Source: Brachyspira sp. SAP_772 (GTDB taxonomy: Bacteria > Spirochaetota > Brachyspiria > Brachyspirales > Brachyspiraceae). From it: 64,000 bases of DNA. Both the position numbers and the translations under genes were made by a program. The stretch spans positions 843,585 to 907,584 of the forward strand of contig NZ_VYIX01000002.1 in NCBI RefSeq assembly GCF_009755885.1, read 5' to 3'. This document shows positions 1 through 8,149 of this stretch, in pieces; position 1 is the first letter of the stretch; each line of letters starts with the position of its first letter. The notes below the pieces were generated by a model. It was given only the letters and a program-made list of their open reading frames with translations. It had not been told where the DNA came from and searched no databases.

Positions 1-45
1 AATAAAAAAAATCAAAATATAATTTTTTTATATAAACTAATATTT

Positions 46-927
46 TTATAATCTATTTCTTAGCTTGCCCAAGAACACTTTTGATGCCTCTGAAAATATT
101 TGGTTTCGCTTCCATATAACCCTCGATTCTATTTCCAATTTCGGCTTAAATGGAACAAAGCAAAGTTCTTCTGAATTGTTTACTAGTTTATCCATAGTTA
201 CAACATATCCAATATTCGCTTCAGCCATAATGGCGGCATTGTAAATAAGATTGTAGGTTAATATAATATTTAATTTGTCAAAATCTTTTCCTATCCATTC
301 ATCAAACTTTGAAGTTTGCATTCTATTGTTAAAAAATATCTTAGGGCACATTATAGGTATGTTAAGCAAATCTTTTTTTTCTATAAATTTCTTTTTTGAC
401 AGAGGCGAATCTTTTTTCATTAATAGTCCATAAACTTCTTTGTATGGTATCTCCAAGCATTCATATTTGGAAGAGTCAAAATTACCTATCACAACTCCAA
501 AATCCAAAAGCCCTTTGTCAAGTTTTTCTGTAATCTCTGAATATGCACCGCTATGTATATGATAAATTATATTAGGATACTCCTCTCTCATATTTTTTAT
601 AACATCAGCAATAAGCTTAACATAATAAGTTTCAGCACTTCCTATATGAATGTCGCCTGCTATAATTTCATCAGAGGATTTAAACTCTTTTTTAGTTTTT
701 TCCATCAAGTCAATAATCTCTTCAGCTCTTTTTTTTAGAAGCATTCCGTCGGAGGTGAGTTTTATGGTGTAGTTGCTTCTAATAAACAATTTCTTTCCTA
801 TTTCTTTTTCTAAATTAGAAATTTGTCTTGATAGGTTAGGCTGAGTGAGATTAAGAGAGTTTGCTGCTTTTGTGATGCTTCCTTCTCTTGCGGAAATTAG
901 AAAATATTTCAAAGCTTTTATGTCCAT
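46..927 (-). CDS. LysR family transcriptional regulator
   Basis: 293 aa, the usual LysR length. The N-terminus (residues about 1-62) has the typical winged helix-turn-helix, with a KAANSLNLTQPNLSRQISNLE recognition region followed by an effector-binding substrate domain (about 90-293). It is transcribed away from the flavodoxin island to its right, so it may be the island's regulator, which is inference. No ligand can be read from the sequence. A short 45-base tail after the stop reaches the window edge. Confidence 0.93.
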   Translation of the reverse strand: MDIKALKYFLISAREGSITKAANSLNLTQPNLSRQISNLEKEIGKKLFIRSNYTIKLTSDGMLLKKRAEEIIDLMEKTKKEFKSSDEIIAGDIHIGSAETYYVKLIADVIKNMREEYPNIIYHIHSGAYSEITEKLDKGLLDFGVVIGNFDSSKYECLEIPYKEVYGLLMKKDSPLSKKKFIEKKDLLNIPIMCPKIFFNNRMQTSKFDEWIGKDFDKLNIILTYNLIYNAAIMAEANIGYVVTMDKLVNNSEELCFVPFKPKLEIESRVIWKRNQIFSEASKVFLGKLRNRL

Positions 928-962
928 TATAGTACCTCATAGATTTATAAATGTATTTTTAA

Positions 963-1227
963 TTTTTTTATTTGTGGTGGCTTTGCCCCCTGCGAAGCGT
1001 GCCCTTAGGGTACACACCCCCACTTCTTTTGGTGTCCCAAAGAACCAAAAGGAATGCATTTAATAAAGTATAATTTTTTAGATATATACAAAATATAAAT
1101 ACTATTTCATATATTTAAAAATGTAAAGCTAAAATACTCGCACTTTTTGGTTCTTTGACGAAGTCCGCACCGTGTAGCTGCGGGAAAAAGAACAACATAA
1201 AAATTGACAAACTTAAAAATTTTTAGT
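963..1227. repeat. GC-rich intergenic hairpin mosaic, copy 1 (modules A and B)
   Basis: Non-coding between the LysR gene and the flavodoxin fusion. The first half (about 963-1065) is nearly the same as 9850-9955, with GGCTTTGCCCCCTGCGAAGC followed by a CTTCTTTTGG.../...CCAAAAGGA hairpin. The second half (1139-1196) is module B: GCACTTTTTGGTTCTTTG ... GCGGGAAAAAGAACAAC, able to fold as GTTCTTT/AAAGAAC. The G+C is far above the surrounding DNA. Short open frames inside are not credible genes. Confidence 0.8.
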
Positions 1228-1302
1228 GTATATAAAAACTTTATCCATAATATATTTTCAATAAAAAATTATAAAAAAATTAAAAATTATAATAATTAGC
1301 TA

Positions 1303-1333
1303 TTGACATTGAAGTTCACTCTAATGATAAAAT
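1303..1333 (+). promoter_or_regulatory. MerR-type promoter (19-bp dyad spacer)
   Basis: The -35 element TTGACA (1303-1308) and -10 element TAAAAT (1328-1333) are 19 bp apart, 2 bp longer than the sigma-70 optimum. The spacer contains GAAGTTCACTC, an approximate dyad. A long spacer holding a dyad is the hallmark of promoters activated by MerR-family regulators. It lies about 150 bases before the flavodoxin fusion gene. The same arrangement occurs on the other strand at 5187-5217. Confidence 0.65.
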
Positions 1334-1484
1334 CAGAATACAATTTATTAATACATAAAGAAGCAGAGATATAAAACTATTTCCATTATAACACTAATAA
1401 TGTTAATAACTTACAGTATGCTGCTTATAAAAGTATAAATTAATAAATATTCATAATTTTTATTAATCAATGGAGGATAAATTT

Positions 1485-2960
1485 ATGAAAAATAAAAAAA
1501 TAACATCAACATTCACCGTTTTAAGTATTATTTTAATAGCTGGTATAATATTTTTTACATCACAAAAAAACAATAACAATATAATACCTGAACAAAAAAT
1601 TTTTGCTCAAGATATTAATATAAACAATTCAGGAGATATTCAAATGGTTAATGACGGTTTTATATTATTAAAAGGCGGCAGCTTCATGATGGGAAGTCCA
1701 GACAATGAAGCTCAACGAGATAAAGATGAAGTTTTGCATGAAGTTATAATAAATCCATTTTATGCAGATCCTTATGAAGTTACACAAAAAGATTATCAAA
1801 CAGTAATGGGAGAAAATCCAAGCTATTTTAAAGGAGAAAATTTACCTGTAGAAAATATCACTTGGTATGATGCTGTAGAATACTGCAACAGATTAAGTGA
1901 AATGAGAGGACTAAAACCTGTATATATAATAAATGGCAATAATGTAACTTGGGATAGAAGTGCCAACGGTTACAGACTTTTAACAGAAGCAGAATGGGAA
2001 TATGCTGCAAGAGCAGGTACAAGAACCATATTTAATTCAGTTAATCATATTACAAGTGATAATGCTAATTTTGAAGGGAGCTATCCTTATCTTATAGAAG
2101 AAAATTATGTTAACCATCATAATCCTAATGTAAAAACAAGCCGTTACAGAGGAGAAACTATAGAAGTTGATAGTTTAAGCCCAAATCAATTTGGACTTTA
2201 TAATATGCATGGAAATGTTTCTGAATGGTGCTTTGATTATTATGGAGAATATGACATAGCAAATAAAAATAATCCTACCGGAGCAAGTAATGGATATTTA
2301 AGAGTAAGCAGAGGCGGAAGCTATATTGATTTTGCAAAACATTTAAGGTCTGCATATCGTTCTGCATGCAATCCTTTAAGTACTGACAGAAATACTGGAT
2401 TTAGAATAGCAAGAAATGCAAATGCAATTAATGATGTTATAGCAACAAGACATTCATTAAATATAGAAATACCAAAAAATCCAAAAATATTAATAGCATA
2501 TTTTTCTTACTCTGGAAATACTAGAAATGCAGCAAATATTATAAAACAAAAAACAGGTGCGGATATAATAGAAATTGAAATGAAAACGCCATACAGAGGC
2601 AGAGGAAATATATATGAAGTATCTCAAATAGATTTAAATAGAAATGTTTATCCGGAATTAACTCAGCATGTAAATAACATGTCGCAATATGATGTAATAT
2701 TACTTGGCTACCCTACTTGGTGGGCAACTATGCCTATGCCTGTATTTTCATTTATAAGAGAATATGATTTTACAGGAAAAACAGTTATTACATTCAGCAG
2801 TCATGGAGGTACTATGTTTGGTGAAAGTGTATCTGATTTGGCTAAACTTATACCTAATGCTTATGTAGGATTGGCATTAGAATTTAATTATTCAGGAGGA
2901 AGAGGATTAGAAAATAGAATTTCTGATTGGCTAAAATTAAACGGCATTCAAGAGAAATAA
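1485..2960 (+). CDS. Formylglycine-generating-enzyme-like (SUMF1) domain fused to flavodoxin, exported
   Basis: 491 aa. GGAGG at 1472-1476 fixes the start at 1485; an ATG at 1470 overlaps that ribosome site and is not the start. Residues about 10-25 form a signal anchor or signal peptide. Residues about 57-309 are an FGE/sulfatase-modifying-factor domain (GGSFMMGSPDNEAQRDKDE, LLTEAEWEYAARAG, NMHGNVSEWC, SRGGSYID, GFRIAR). Residues about 331-491 are a flavodoxin (ILIAYFSYSGNTRNAA phosphate loop, GYPTWWATMPMP, TFSSHGG). FGE-like domains without sulfatases are often protein-binding or scaffold units, so enzymatic activity is not claimed. The fusion and its export are unusual. Two more exported flavodoxins lie at 7561 and 9023. 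Confidence 0.9.
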   Translation: MKNKKITSTFTVLSIILIAGIIFFTSQKNNNNIIPEQKIFAQDININNSGDIQMVNDGFILLKGGSFMMGSPDNEAQRDKDEVLHEVIINPFYADPYEVTQKDYQTVMGENPSYFKGENLPVENITWYDAVEYCNRLSEMRGLKPVYIINGNNVTWDRSANGYRLLTEAEWEYAARAGTRTIFNSVNHITSDNANFEGSYPYLIEENYVNHHNPNVKTSRYRGETIEVDSLSPNQFGLYNMHGNVSEWCFDYYGEYDIANKNNPTGASNGYLRVSRGGSYIDFAKHLRSAYRSACNPLSTDRNTGFRIARNANAINDVIATRHSLNIEIPKNPKILIAYFSYSGNTRNAANIIKQKTGADIIEIEMKTPYRGRGNIYEVSQIDLNRNVYPELTQHVNNMSQYDVILLGYPTWWATMPMPVFSFIREYDFTGKTVITFSSHGGTMFGESVSDLAKLIPNAYVGLALEFNYSGGRGLENRISDWLKLNGIQEK

Positions 2961-3054
2961 ATAATAATATATTTTTTATTTTGTTTCACTTTTTAATATA
3001 GTTTTACAGCTTATGATTTAATAAATATAATTAAAAATTTATAAGTCTGTATAA

Positions 3055-3085
3055 GCCTCTAGTTTAATTATAAACAACTAGAGGC
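3055..3085. other. Perfect 10-bp hairpin between genes
   Basis: GCCTCTAGTT (3055-3064) and AACTAGAGGC (3076-3085) pair perfectly around an 11-base loop. There is no T-run on either strand, so it is not a standard intrinsic terminator. It may protect the 3' end of the upstream mRNA or separate it from the next gene. Confidence 0.55.
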
Positions 3086-3119
3086 TCCTAATAAAATATT
3101 AGTTATATGAGAAGATTAT

Positions 3120-3782
3120 ATGAAAACATTAATAAAAAAAATTATTAAAATCATTATAGATATTGTAATGTTTATTATATTCATTTACCTTATGAGTTAC
3201 AGACCCGGCAGAGGATTATCACAGCATGGAATTCTAGGCTTTACATTATTTGTTTTATTTATACTTCATCATATTTTAAATATAAAATGGTATGGAACTA
3301 TAATTAAAGGCAAATATACGTTTGCTAAAAAAATGTTCATAATAATAAATATGATATTATTTTTAGATATGATTATTATGGCAATAAGCTCTATTATGAT
3401 GTCTGGAGATATATTTGCATTTTCGCCTTTTACATCAACACAGTTTGCAAGAAATATACATGTATCATCAACGGCATGGGGATTTATATTTATGATACTT
3501 CATATAGGACTGCATACTCATAATATATTCAAAAAAATATATACAAGTTTAAATAAAACATATTTTAAATATATTTATACGGCAATATTTACAGCAATAT
3601 TATGTTTGGGTGTATATTGTTTTATAACAAGCAAAATAATTAATTCTATGCTGCTTATACCTAAACAAAATCATTCATTTTATGCTTTATATTTTTATTT
3701 TGAATATATAATGATGACTATAGCAGCATCGCAAATTATTCATTTGATTTTTAAAATTAGAACTATTATAAAAAAACAATAA
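3120..3782 (+). CDS. DUF4405-like multi-helix membrane protein, copy A
   Basis: 220 aa with about five hydrophobic helices. Paired histidines near helix ends (FILHHILNIKWY, HVSSTAWGFIFMILHIGLH) are typical of the DUF4405/cytochrome-b-like family and could bind haem or face a quinone. It is clearly related to the protein at 10186, sharing YLMSY/LMAYH, LFILHHILN, KGKY(T/N)F and the RxxHxxS/SxAW(G/A)FIFM block. It follows the exported flavodoxin fusion by 160 bases, so a role as its membrane electron donor is plausible but unproven. Confidence 0.75.
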   Translation: MKTLIKKIIKIIIDIVMFIIFIYLMSYRPGRGLSQHGILGFTLFVLFILHHILNIKWYGTIIKGKYTFAKKMFIIINMILFLDMIIMAISSIMMSGDIFAFSPFTSTQFARNIHVSSTAWGFIFMILHIGLHTHNIFKKIYTSLNKTYFKYIYTAIFTAILCLGVYCFITSKIINSMLLIPKQNHSFYALYFYFEYIMMTIAASQIIHLIFKIRTIIKKQ

Positions 3783-3879
3783 TAATTATTTTTTATAAAG
3801 TTTATCTCATAATATTTTTGAATCTTTTGAAAATACTTCTTTATAATTTTTTATAAAATCATAAAACAAATATTTATCA

Positions 3880-3929
3880 ATACTTTTTTATTATAACTAA
3901 TTATAAGATATAAGTATTTAATATATTTC
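3880..3929 (+). promoter_or_regulatory. Duplicated promoter/operator block, copy 1 (orphan)
   Basis: These 50 bases match 5306-5355 at about 46 of 50 positions, and every difference is a transition. The block has ATACTT at one end, AAGTAT 32 bases on, and TTATAA...TTATAA inside. The second copy sits just before the cupin lipoprotein operon, whereas this one is followed only by a degenerate stretch. It is probably a duplicated regulatory region whose gene has decayed. Confidence 0.5.
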
Positions 3930-3954
3930 AATAATAACTTAAAATTAACTCATA

Positions 3955-4090
3955 AAACAATAAAGGGAGGACATCATAACTATATCATAAATAATAAAAT
4001 CAATAGGTTCATCAAAAGATACTTTGAGAGATTATAAAAAATAGGAATAATATCTGAAATATGCAAAATAAAAGCGGTATTATAAATTAA
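3955..4090 (+). pseudogene. Possible decayed gene fragment behind the orphan promoter block
   Basis: AAAGGGAGGACA (about 3962-3973) looks like a strong ribosome site but has no open frame after it. Short coding-like stretches follow in two frames (IKSIGSSKDTLRDYKK, then IISEICKIKAVL before a stop), separated by stops. The product cannot be identified. The call rests on context and could be wrong. Confidence 0.25.
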
Positions 4091-4159
4091 AATGATTATA
4101 ATTTGCAATGCATGAAATTCTCAAAGTCAATGCACTATATTGGAATATATACTGAAAAT

Positions 4160-4470
4160 TTTTAACTTTGTCAATTTTTTTATTCAACTTTTTCCCGCCT
4201 TCGCACCAATACCTAAAGGTACTTCCTACGGTCGCCCTGAAGGACTCCCTTTGGTCGCAGGCACTTCCTTCGGTCGCTTTGCGGACTTCGTCAAAAGAAC
4301 CAAAAAGTGCAAATGTTTTAGCTTTATATCTTGGAATATATAAAATAATATTTATATTTTGTATATACATAAAAAGTTATACTTCATTAAATGCAGTTCT
4401 TTTGGTTCTTTTATACCAATAAAAGAACTGGGGTGCGGGGCAAAGCCCTGCAAATATCATAAATTAAAAA
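4160..4470. repeat. GC-rich intergenic hairpin mosaic, copy 2 (B then A)
   Basis: Module B in reverse orientation runs from CAACTTTTTCCCGCC to AAAAAGTGCAAATGTTTTAGC (about 4185-4322). A 70-base AT spacer follows. Module A occupies 4391-4455: CAGTTCTTTT pairs with AAAAGAACTG, and GCGGGGC AAA GCCCTGC forms a second tight hairpin. Module A is almost identical to 7460-7524. Short open frames on both strands of this block are repeat artefacts. Confidence 0.8.
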
Positions 4471-4515
4471 ATTAATTTTATACAAAATATATTTATCTTA
4501 CATTTTTTACTATAT

Positions 4516-4562
4516 GTTAAAAAGAAATTGGCATATTTTAAAAAGCTATACCAATTTCTTAA
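4516..4562 (-). terminator. Intrinsic terminator of the iron-sulfur flavoprotein gene
   Basis: AAGAAATTGG (4522-4531) and CCAATTTCTT (4551-4560) form a 10-bp stem. Read on the minus strand the stem is followed by TTTCTTTTTAAC, giving the T-run. It lies about 50 bases past the stop at 4615. Confidence 0.65.
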
Positions 4563-4614
4563 TTATATTGAAATAAATTATATGACTTACTTTTTAAGCC
4601 TAAAAATTAAATAA

Positions 4615-5154
4615 TCAAACATTCAATCCCATATTGTATGCTTCTTGCATGAACTTTTTATCATTGATTTCGCCTTTATTCCAAACGCTATGTGCTAATA
4701 TAATTCCTCTCTCTCTAATATCTTCTAAACAATCCAAAAATCCTCTAAAACCGTCAATAGTTCTCTCCATCTCTTTTTCATCTTCGGTAGCAGCGGTTGC
4801 GATAAAATAAAAATCTTTGTTTTTGATTTCTAAATATCTAGTAACACATCTGTCTATAAATGTTTTCATTTGAGCATTCATTGTGTAAAAGTAAACAGGT
4901 GTAGCCATTACTATTACATCAGCCTCAACCATTTTCTCTAATATTCCTTCCATATCATCTTTTTGTACGCAAGGCTTATTATTTTTATAGCAAGTTCCGC
5001 AATCTTCGCAGTAATTAATTTTTTTATCTTTAAGAAATATTTTTTCAGCATTATGTCCTTTTTCTTTAGCACCCTTTAAAAACTCATCGCATAATGTATC
5101 AGAATTGCCGCCTTTTCTTGGGCTAGATGATATTATCAATACTTTTTTACTCAT
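4615..5154 (-). CDS. Iron-sulfur flavoprotein, NADPH-dependent FMN reductase family
   Basis: 179 aa. VLIISSSPRKGGNSDTL is the FMN phosphate-binding loop of this flavodoxin-fold family. NYCEDCGTCYKNNKPC gives the C-x2-C-x2-C-x5-C cluster motif of iron-sulfur flavoproteins. PVYFYTMNAQMKTFIDR is the conserved flavin-contact segment. A MerR-type promoter lies just upstream on the same strand, suggesting induction by a stress or metabolite. It is cytoplasmic, unlike the exported flavodoxins nearby. Confidence 0.9.
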   Translation of the reverse strand: MSKKVLIISSSPRKGGNSDTLCDEFLKGAKEKGHNAEKIFLKDKKINYCEDCGTCYKNNKPCVQKDDMEGILEKMVEADVIVMATPVYFYTMNAQMKTFIDRCVTRYLEIKNKDFYFIATAATEDEKEMERTIDGFRGFLDCLEDIRERGIILAHSVWNKGEINDKKFMQEAYNMGLNV

Positions 5155-5186
5155 TTTATAACCTCTTATTTATTTTTATTAATTAT

Positions 5187-5217
5187 ATTATAGCATTAGA
5201 GTATACTCCAATGTCAA
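5187..5217 (-). promoter_or_regulatory. MerR-type promoter (19-bp dyad spacer)
   Basis: On the minus strand TTGACA (5212-5217) and a consensus TATAAT (5187-5192) are separated by 19 bp holding GGAGTATACTC, a near-perfect dyad centred in the spacer. The geometry matches promoters untwisted by MerR/SoxR-type activators. It drives the iron-sulfur flavoprotein gene starting at 5154. No MerR gene is in the window. Confidence 0.75.
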
Positions 5218-5305
5218 ATGATTTAGAAAGTTTTTTTATATTTTTTTATTTAATAGAAAATGATATTTTGATTGAGTGTAAAAAAACTATATTCTCTAAA
5301 TATAT

Positions 5306-5355
5306 ATACTTTTTTGTTATAATTAATTATAAGACATAAGTATTTGATATATTTC
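5306..5355 (+). promoter_or_regulatory. Duplicated promoter/operator block, copy 2
   Basis: Near-copy of 3880-3929. It includes GTTATAAT, a plausible -10, and the ATACTT/AAGTAT arms. It lies 58 bases before the cupin lipoprotein start, so it is the likely promoter-operator of that operon. Conservation of a 50-base non-coding block in two places suggests one regulator binds both. Confidence 0.5.
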
Positions 5356-5412
5356 TCTTTTTAGTTAGAATAAAGCCAAGTGTTAAGAACAATATTACAA
5401 AAAGGAGAAAAT

Positions 5413-5916
5413 ATGAAAATAGTAGCATTAATTATATTATTGGTTATGATAATATCATGTAATTCAAACAATTCAAACTCTTATTCCTATCAAAAATCGC
5501 CAACAGAAACTGTATTAATAAAAAACGGTGAAGGACAAAAATCAAAAGGCTCAGCAGATTATTTTACAGGAGATGTTGAAGTAGAAATTATAACTAATCC
5601 AAATGAAACATCTAAGTTTTCTGTAGCTTATGTTACTTTTCAGGCAGGGGCAAGAAGTGCATGGCATACTCACCCAGCAGGCCAGCATTTAATAGTTGTT
5701 GAAGGAATAGGGCTTACTCAGGAAGAAGGAAAACCTATACAAGAGTTTAGAGCGGGGGATACTTTATATTGCCCTTCTAATATTAAGCATTGGCATGGTG
5801 CTTCTTATGATTCTCCTATGAAGCATATTGCTATTACAGGAGATTCTAATGGAAATAATGTTACTTGGATGGAGCATGTTACTGATGAGGAGTATTATAG
5901 ATATACTAATCAATAA
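5413..5916 (+). CDS. Cupin-domain lipoprotein
   Basis: 167 aa. AAAGGAG at 5401-5407 sets the start at 5413; an in-frame ATG at 5380 has no such site. MKIVALIILLVMIISC is a lipoprotein signal with the lipid-accepting Cys at residue 16. A single cupin barrel follows, with metal ligands in WHTHPAGQHLIVVEG and KHWHGA. Similar cupins sit next to carboxymuconolactone decarboxylase and flavodoxin genes in other gut bacteria. First gene of a run with 5934 and 6408; substrate unknown. Confidence 0.88.
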   Translation: MKIVALIILLVMIISCNSNNSNSYSYQKSPTETVLIKNGEGQKSKGSADYFTGDVEVEIITNPNETSKFSVAYVTFQAGARSAWHTHPAGQHLIVVEGIGLTQEEGKPIQEFRAGDTLYCPSNIKHWHGASYDSPMKHIAITGDSNGNNVTWMEHVTDEEYYRYTNQ

Positions 5917-5933
5917 TAGAGGGTTTAATATTT

Positions 5934-6362
5934 ATGAAAAAAATTGTTGCAGCTTTTTTATTATTTGCGGGGTTATTCACTATGAACGCTTTTACACAAA
6001 CTACTAGAATAAAATTAACATTCAATAATAATGAAGTTTATGCGGTAATAAACAATTCAAAAGCAGGAAACGATTTTTTATCTCTTCTTCCTTTAAGTGT
6101 TAAAGCAGAAGATTTTAACTCCACAGAAAAAATATTTTATTTAAGCAAAAAATTAAATACTCAAAATGAACCAGACGGCATAAATCCAAAAGCAGGTGAT
6201 ATCACATACTATGCTCCTTGGGGAAACATTGCCATATTTTATAAAAACTTTAGATATTCAAATAATTTAATTTATTTAGGTAAGTTTGAAAATGCATTGG
6301 ATGCAGAAAAACTTTCAAACATTAAAGGAGATTTTTACATACGAATTGAGAGGGCGAATTAA
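5934..6362 (+). CDS. Secreted cyclophilin-like domain protein
   Basis: 142 aa. Residues 1-21 form a signal peptide ending near NAFTQ. The rest (IKLTFNNNEVYAVINNSKAG, LPLSVKAEDF, GDITYYAPWGNIAIFYKN, YLGKFENALD) matches the bacterial cyclophilin-like fold (Cyclophil_like2) often found beside flavodoxins. It is probably not an active prolyl isomerase. It follows the cupin gene by 17 bases and is likely co-transcribed. Confidence 0.8.
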   Translation: MKKIVAAFLLFAGLFTMNAFTQTTRIKLTFNNNEVYAVINNSKAGNDFLSLLPLSVKAEDFNSTEKIFYLSKKLNTQNEPDGINPKAGDITYYAPWGNIAIFYKNFRYSNNLIYLGKFENALDAEKLSNIKGDFYIRIERAN

Positions 6363-6407
6363 AGAACTATATATAAATTAAAAAATAATTAGGATAGGAG
6401 GATTAAA

Positions 6408-7232
6408 ATGAAAAATATATTAAAAATTATTATTTTGCCATTAATTTTATTTTCATGCGTGGAAAACTCGCAAAGCAAAGGAGGAAATCTAATTATGACA
6501 GAAAAAGCAAAAACTAAATACAATGAACTCTTGAAAAGAGAAGCCGCTTCAACAAAGCCTAATGATGAAGAATTAGAGAGCATATTTAATAATTTTGTTT
6601 ATGGAGAAGTTTATAATCACGGCACAACATTAGAGCCTAAATTAAGAGAGCTTGTAACATTAGTTTCTCTAACAGCTTCACAGGGTACTGATATGATAAA
6701 AGAGCATGTTGAAATAGCTTTGAATGTTGGGGCTAGCGGAGAGGAGATAAAAGAGGCATTATATCAATGTGCTCCTTATGTTGGTTATCCGAGGGTGTTT
6801 GCTGCATTAGAAAAAGCAAATGAAGTTTTTAAACAAAAAAATATAACAGTAAAATCTCAGGCAACCGTTACAGAAGATACAAGATTTGACAAGGGCTTAG
6901 AAACACAGGTAAGCATATTTGGAGATATAATATTATCTGCTCATTCTAATGCTGCTCCTAATCAAAAGCATATACAGAATTTTTTATCGGCTAATTGTTT
7001 TGGAGATTTTTACACAAGAGAAGGTTTAGATTTACAAACAAGAGAGTTATTAACATTTATAATGATAATATCTTTAGGGGGAGCAGAGCCTCAAGCGACA
7101 GCACATGCGAATGCCAATATTAAGATGGGCAACAGTAAAGATATGATGCTTGAAGCAGTAACACAATGTTTGCCTTACATAGGCTACCCAAGAACCTTGA
7201 ACGCCATAACAATAATTAATAATATAGAATGA
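6408..7232 (+). CDS. Carboxymuconolactone decarboxylase-family lipoprotein, two domains
   Basis: 274 aa, start set by AGGAGG at about 6397-6402. MKNILKIIILPLILFSC is a lipoprotein signal. Two tandem CMD/AhpD-like repeats follow. The first, about residues 35-135, contains RELVTLVSLTASQGTDMIKEH and EALYQCAPYVGYPR; the second, about 160-272, contains TRELLTFIMIISLGGAEPQA and EAVTQCLPYIGYPR. The AhpD CxxC pair is absent, so a thiol-peroxidase role is unlikely. Third gene of the lipoprotein run; reaction unknown. Confidence 0.88.
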   Translation: MKNILKIIILPLILFSCVENSQSKGGNLIMTEKAKTKYNELLKREAASTKPNDEELESIFNNFVYGEVYNHGTTLEPKLRELVTLVSLTASQGTDMIKEHVEIALNVGASGEEIKEALYQCAPYVGYPRVFAALEKANEVFKQKNITVKSQATVTEDTRFDKGLETQVSIFGDIILSAHSNAAPNQKHIQNFLSANCFGDFYTREGLDLQTRELLTFIMIISLGGAEPQATAHANANIKMGNSKDMMLEAVTQCLPYIGYPRTLNAITIINNIE

Positions 7233-7324
7233 GATGTATTAAGAAAGGTTGTTACATACTGAAAAATTAGTTTTTACATTTTATATTTGTGCTGACAGGG
7301 GGGAGTTCCTCTCAAATAATTAAA

Positions 7325-7525
7325 AAGTTGTTGTTCTTTTTCCCGCGTACGAGCTATACCACCTTGCCGCACGGTAATGCTATGCTTTAACTATAACTTC
7401 TTAGTCGTGCGGGGGAGTGCATTTTAATGTACAATTAAATTATAAAATTTATAATAAAAATGTAGTTCTTTTGGTTCTTTTATACCAATAAAAGAACTGG
7501 GGTGCGGGGCAAAGCCCTGCAAATA
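7325..7525. repeat. GC-rich intergenic hairpin mosaic, copy 3 (B, C and A)
   Basis: A fragment of module B (GTTGTTCTTTTTCCCGC) is followed by module C, CCGCACGG with CGTGCGG about 45 bases on, which pair. Module A then follows at 7460-7524. The CCGCACGG/CGTGCGG arms recur at 14080-14160. The element fills most of the gap between the decarboxylase-like gene and the next flavodoxin. Confidence 0.78.
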
Positions 7526-7560
7526 ATTAAAATAAAAAATTCATTAAAGGAAGGTTTATA

Positions 7561-8112
7561 ATGATGAAAATAATTAAAACAATGTTAATGTCATTGCTTA
7601 TTTCAAGCACATTATTAGTTGGAGGATTAAACGCTCAAAGCTCAAAAACTTTAATAGTGTATTTCTCTTGGGGCGGAAACACTAGAACCGCTGCCAATAT
7701 GGTTAAAAACATCACTCAAGCAGATATGTTTGAAATAAAAACTGCTGAAAGCTATCCAACTTCTTATAATGACACTGTGAATCAGGCAAGAAAAGAATTA
7801 AATGATAATTTTTTACCAAGATTGAGTGCTAATATAAATAATTTAGATAACTACGACACTATAATATTATGTTACCCTAATTGGTGGGGCACTATCCCTC
7901 AGGCGGTAAAACAATTATTATTAACTCATAATTTCAGCGGTAAGAAAATTGCTCCTTTATGTACTCATGGAGGCGGAGGAGTTGGAAGAAGCATAAACGA
8001 TATAAAAAATTTATGCCCTAATTCTACTATATTAGATAGCTTGAGTATATCAGGAAGAAGAGTAAATAGTTCAGAAGATAGTATTAGAGAGTGGCTAAGA
8101 AACATTAATTAA
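7561..8112 (+). CDS. Exported flavodoxin
   Basis: 183 aa. Residues 1-26 form a signal peptide ending near GGLNAQS. TLIVYFSWGGNTRTAANMV is the FMN phosphate loop, LCYPNWWGTIPQAV carries a flavin-stacking aromatic pair, and LCTHGGGGVGRSI is the second flavin loop. AAGGAAGG lies upstream; ATG at 7561 and 7564 are equally possible starts. Flavodoxins are normally cytoplasmic, so export is notable. It is most similar to the lipoprotein at 9023 and the domain at 1485. Confidence 0.9.
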   Translation: MMKIIKTMLMSLLISSTLLVGGLNAQSSKTLIVYFSWGGNTRTAANMVKNITQADMFEIKTAESYPTSYNDTVNQARKELNDNFLPRLSANINNLDNYDTIILCYPNWWGTIPQAVKQLLLTHNFSGKKIAPLCTHGGGGVGRSINDIKNLCPNSTILDSLSISGRRVNSSEDSIREWLRNIN

Positions 8113-8149
8113 AACATTATAAGAATTTAATTATAGGAGAATTTAAAAA

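Noticed and set aside
4080-4422. Short open frames on both strands over the hairpin mosaic
   Set aside because: They cover repeat modules found elsewhere, have no credible ribosome site, and translate to unrelated sequences in each copy.
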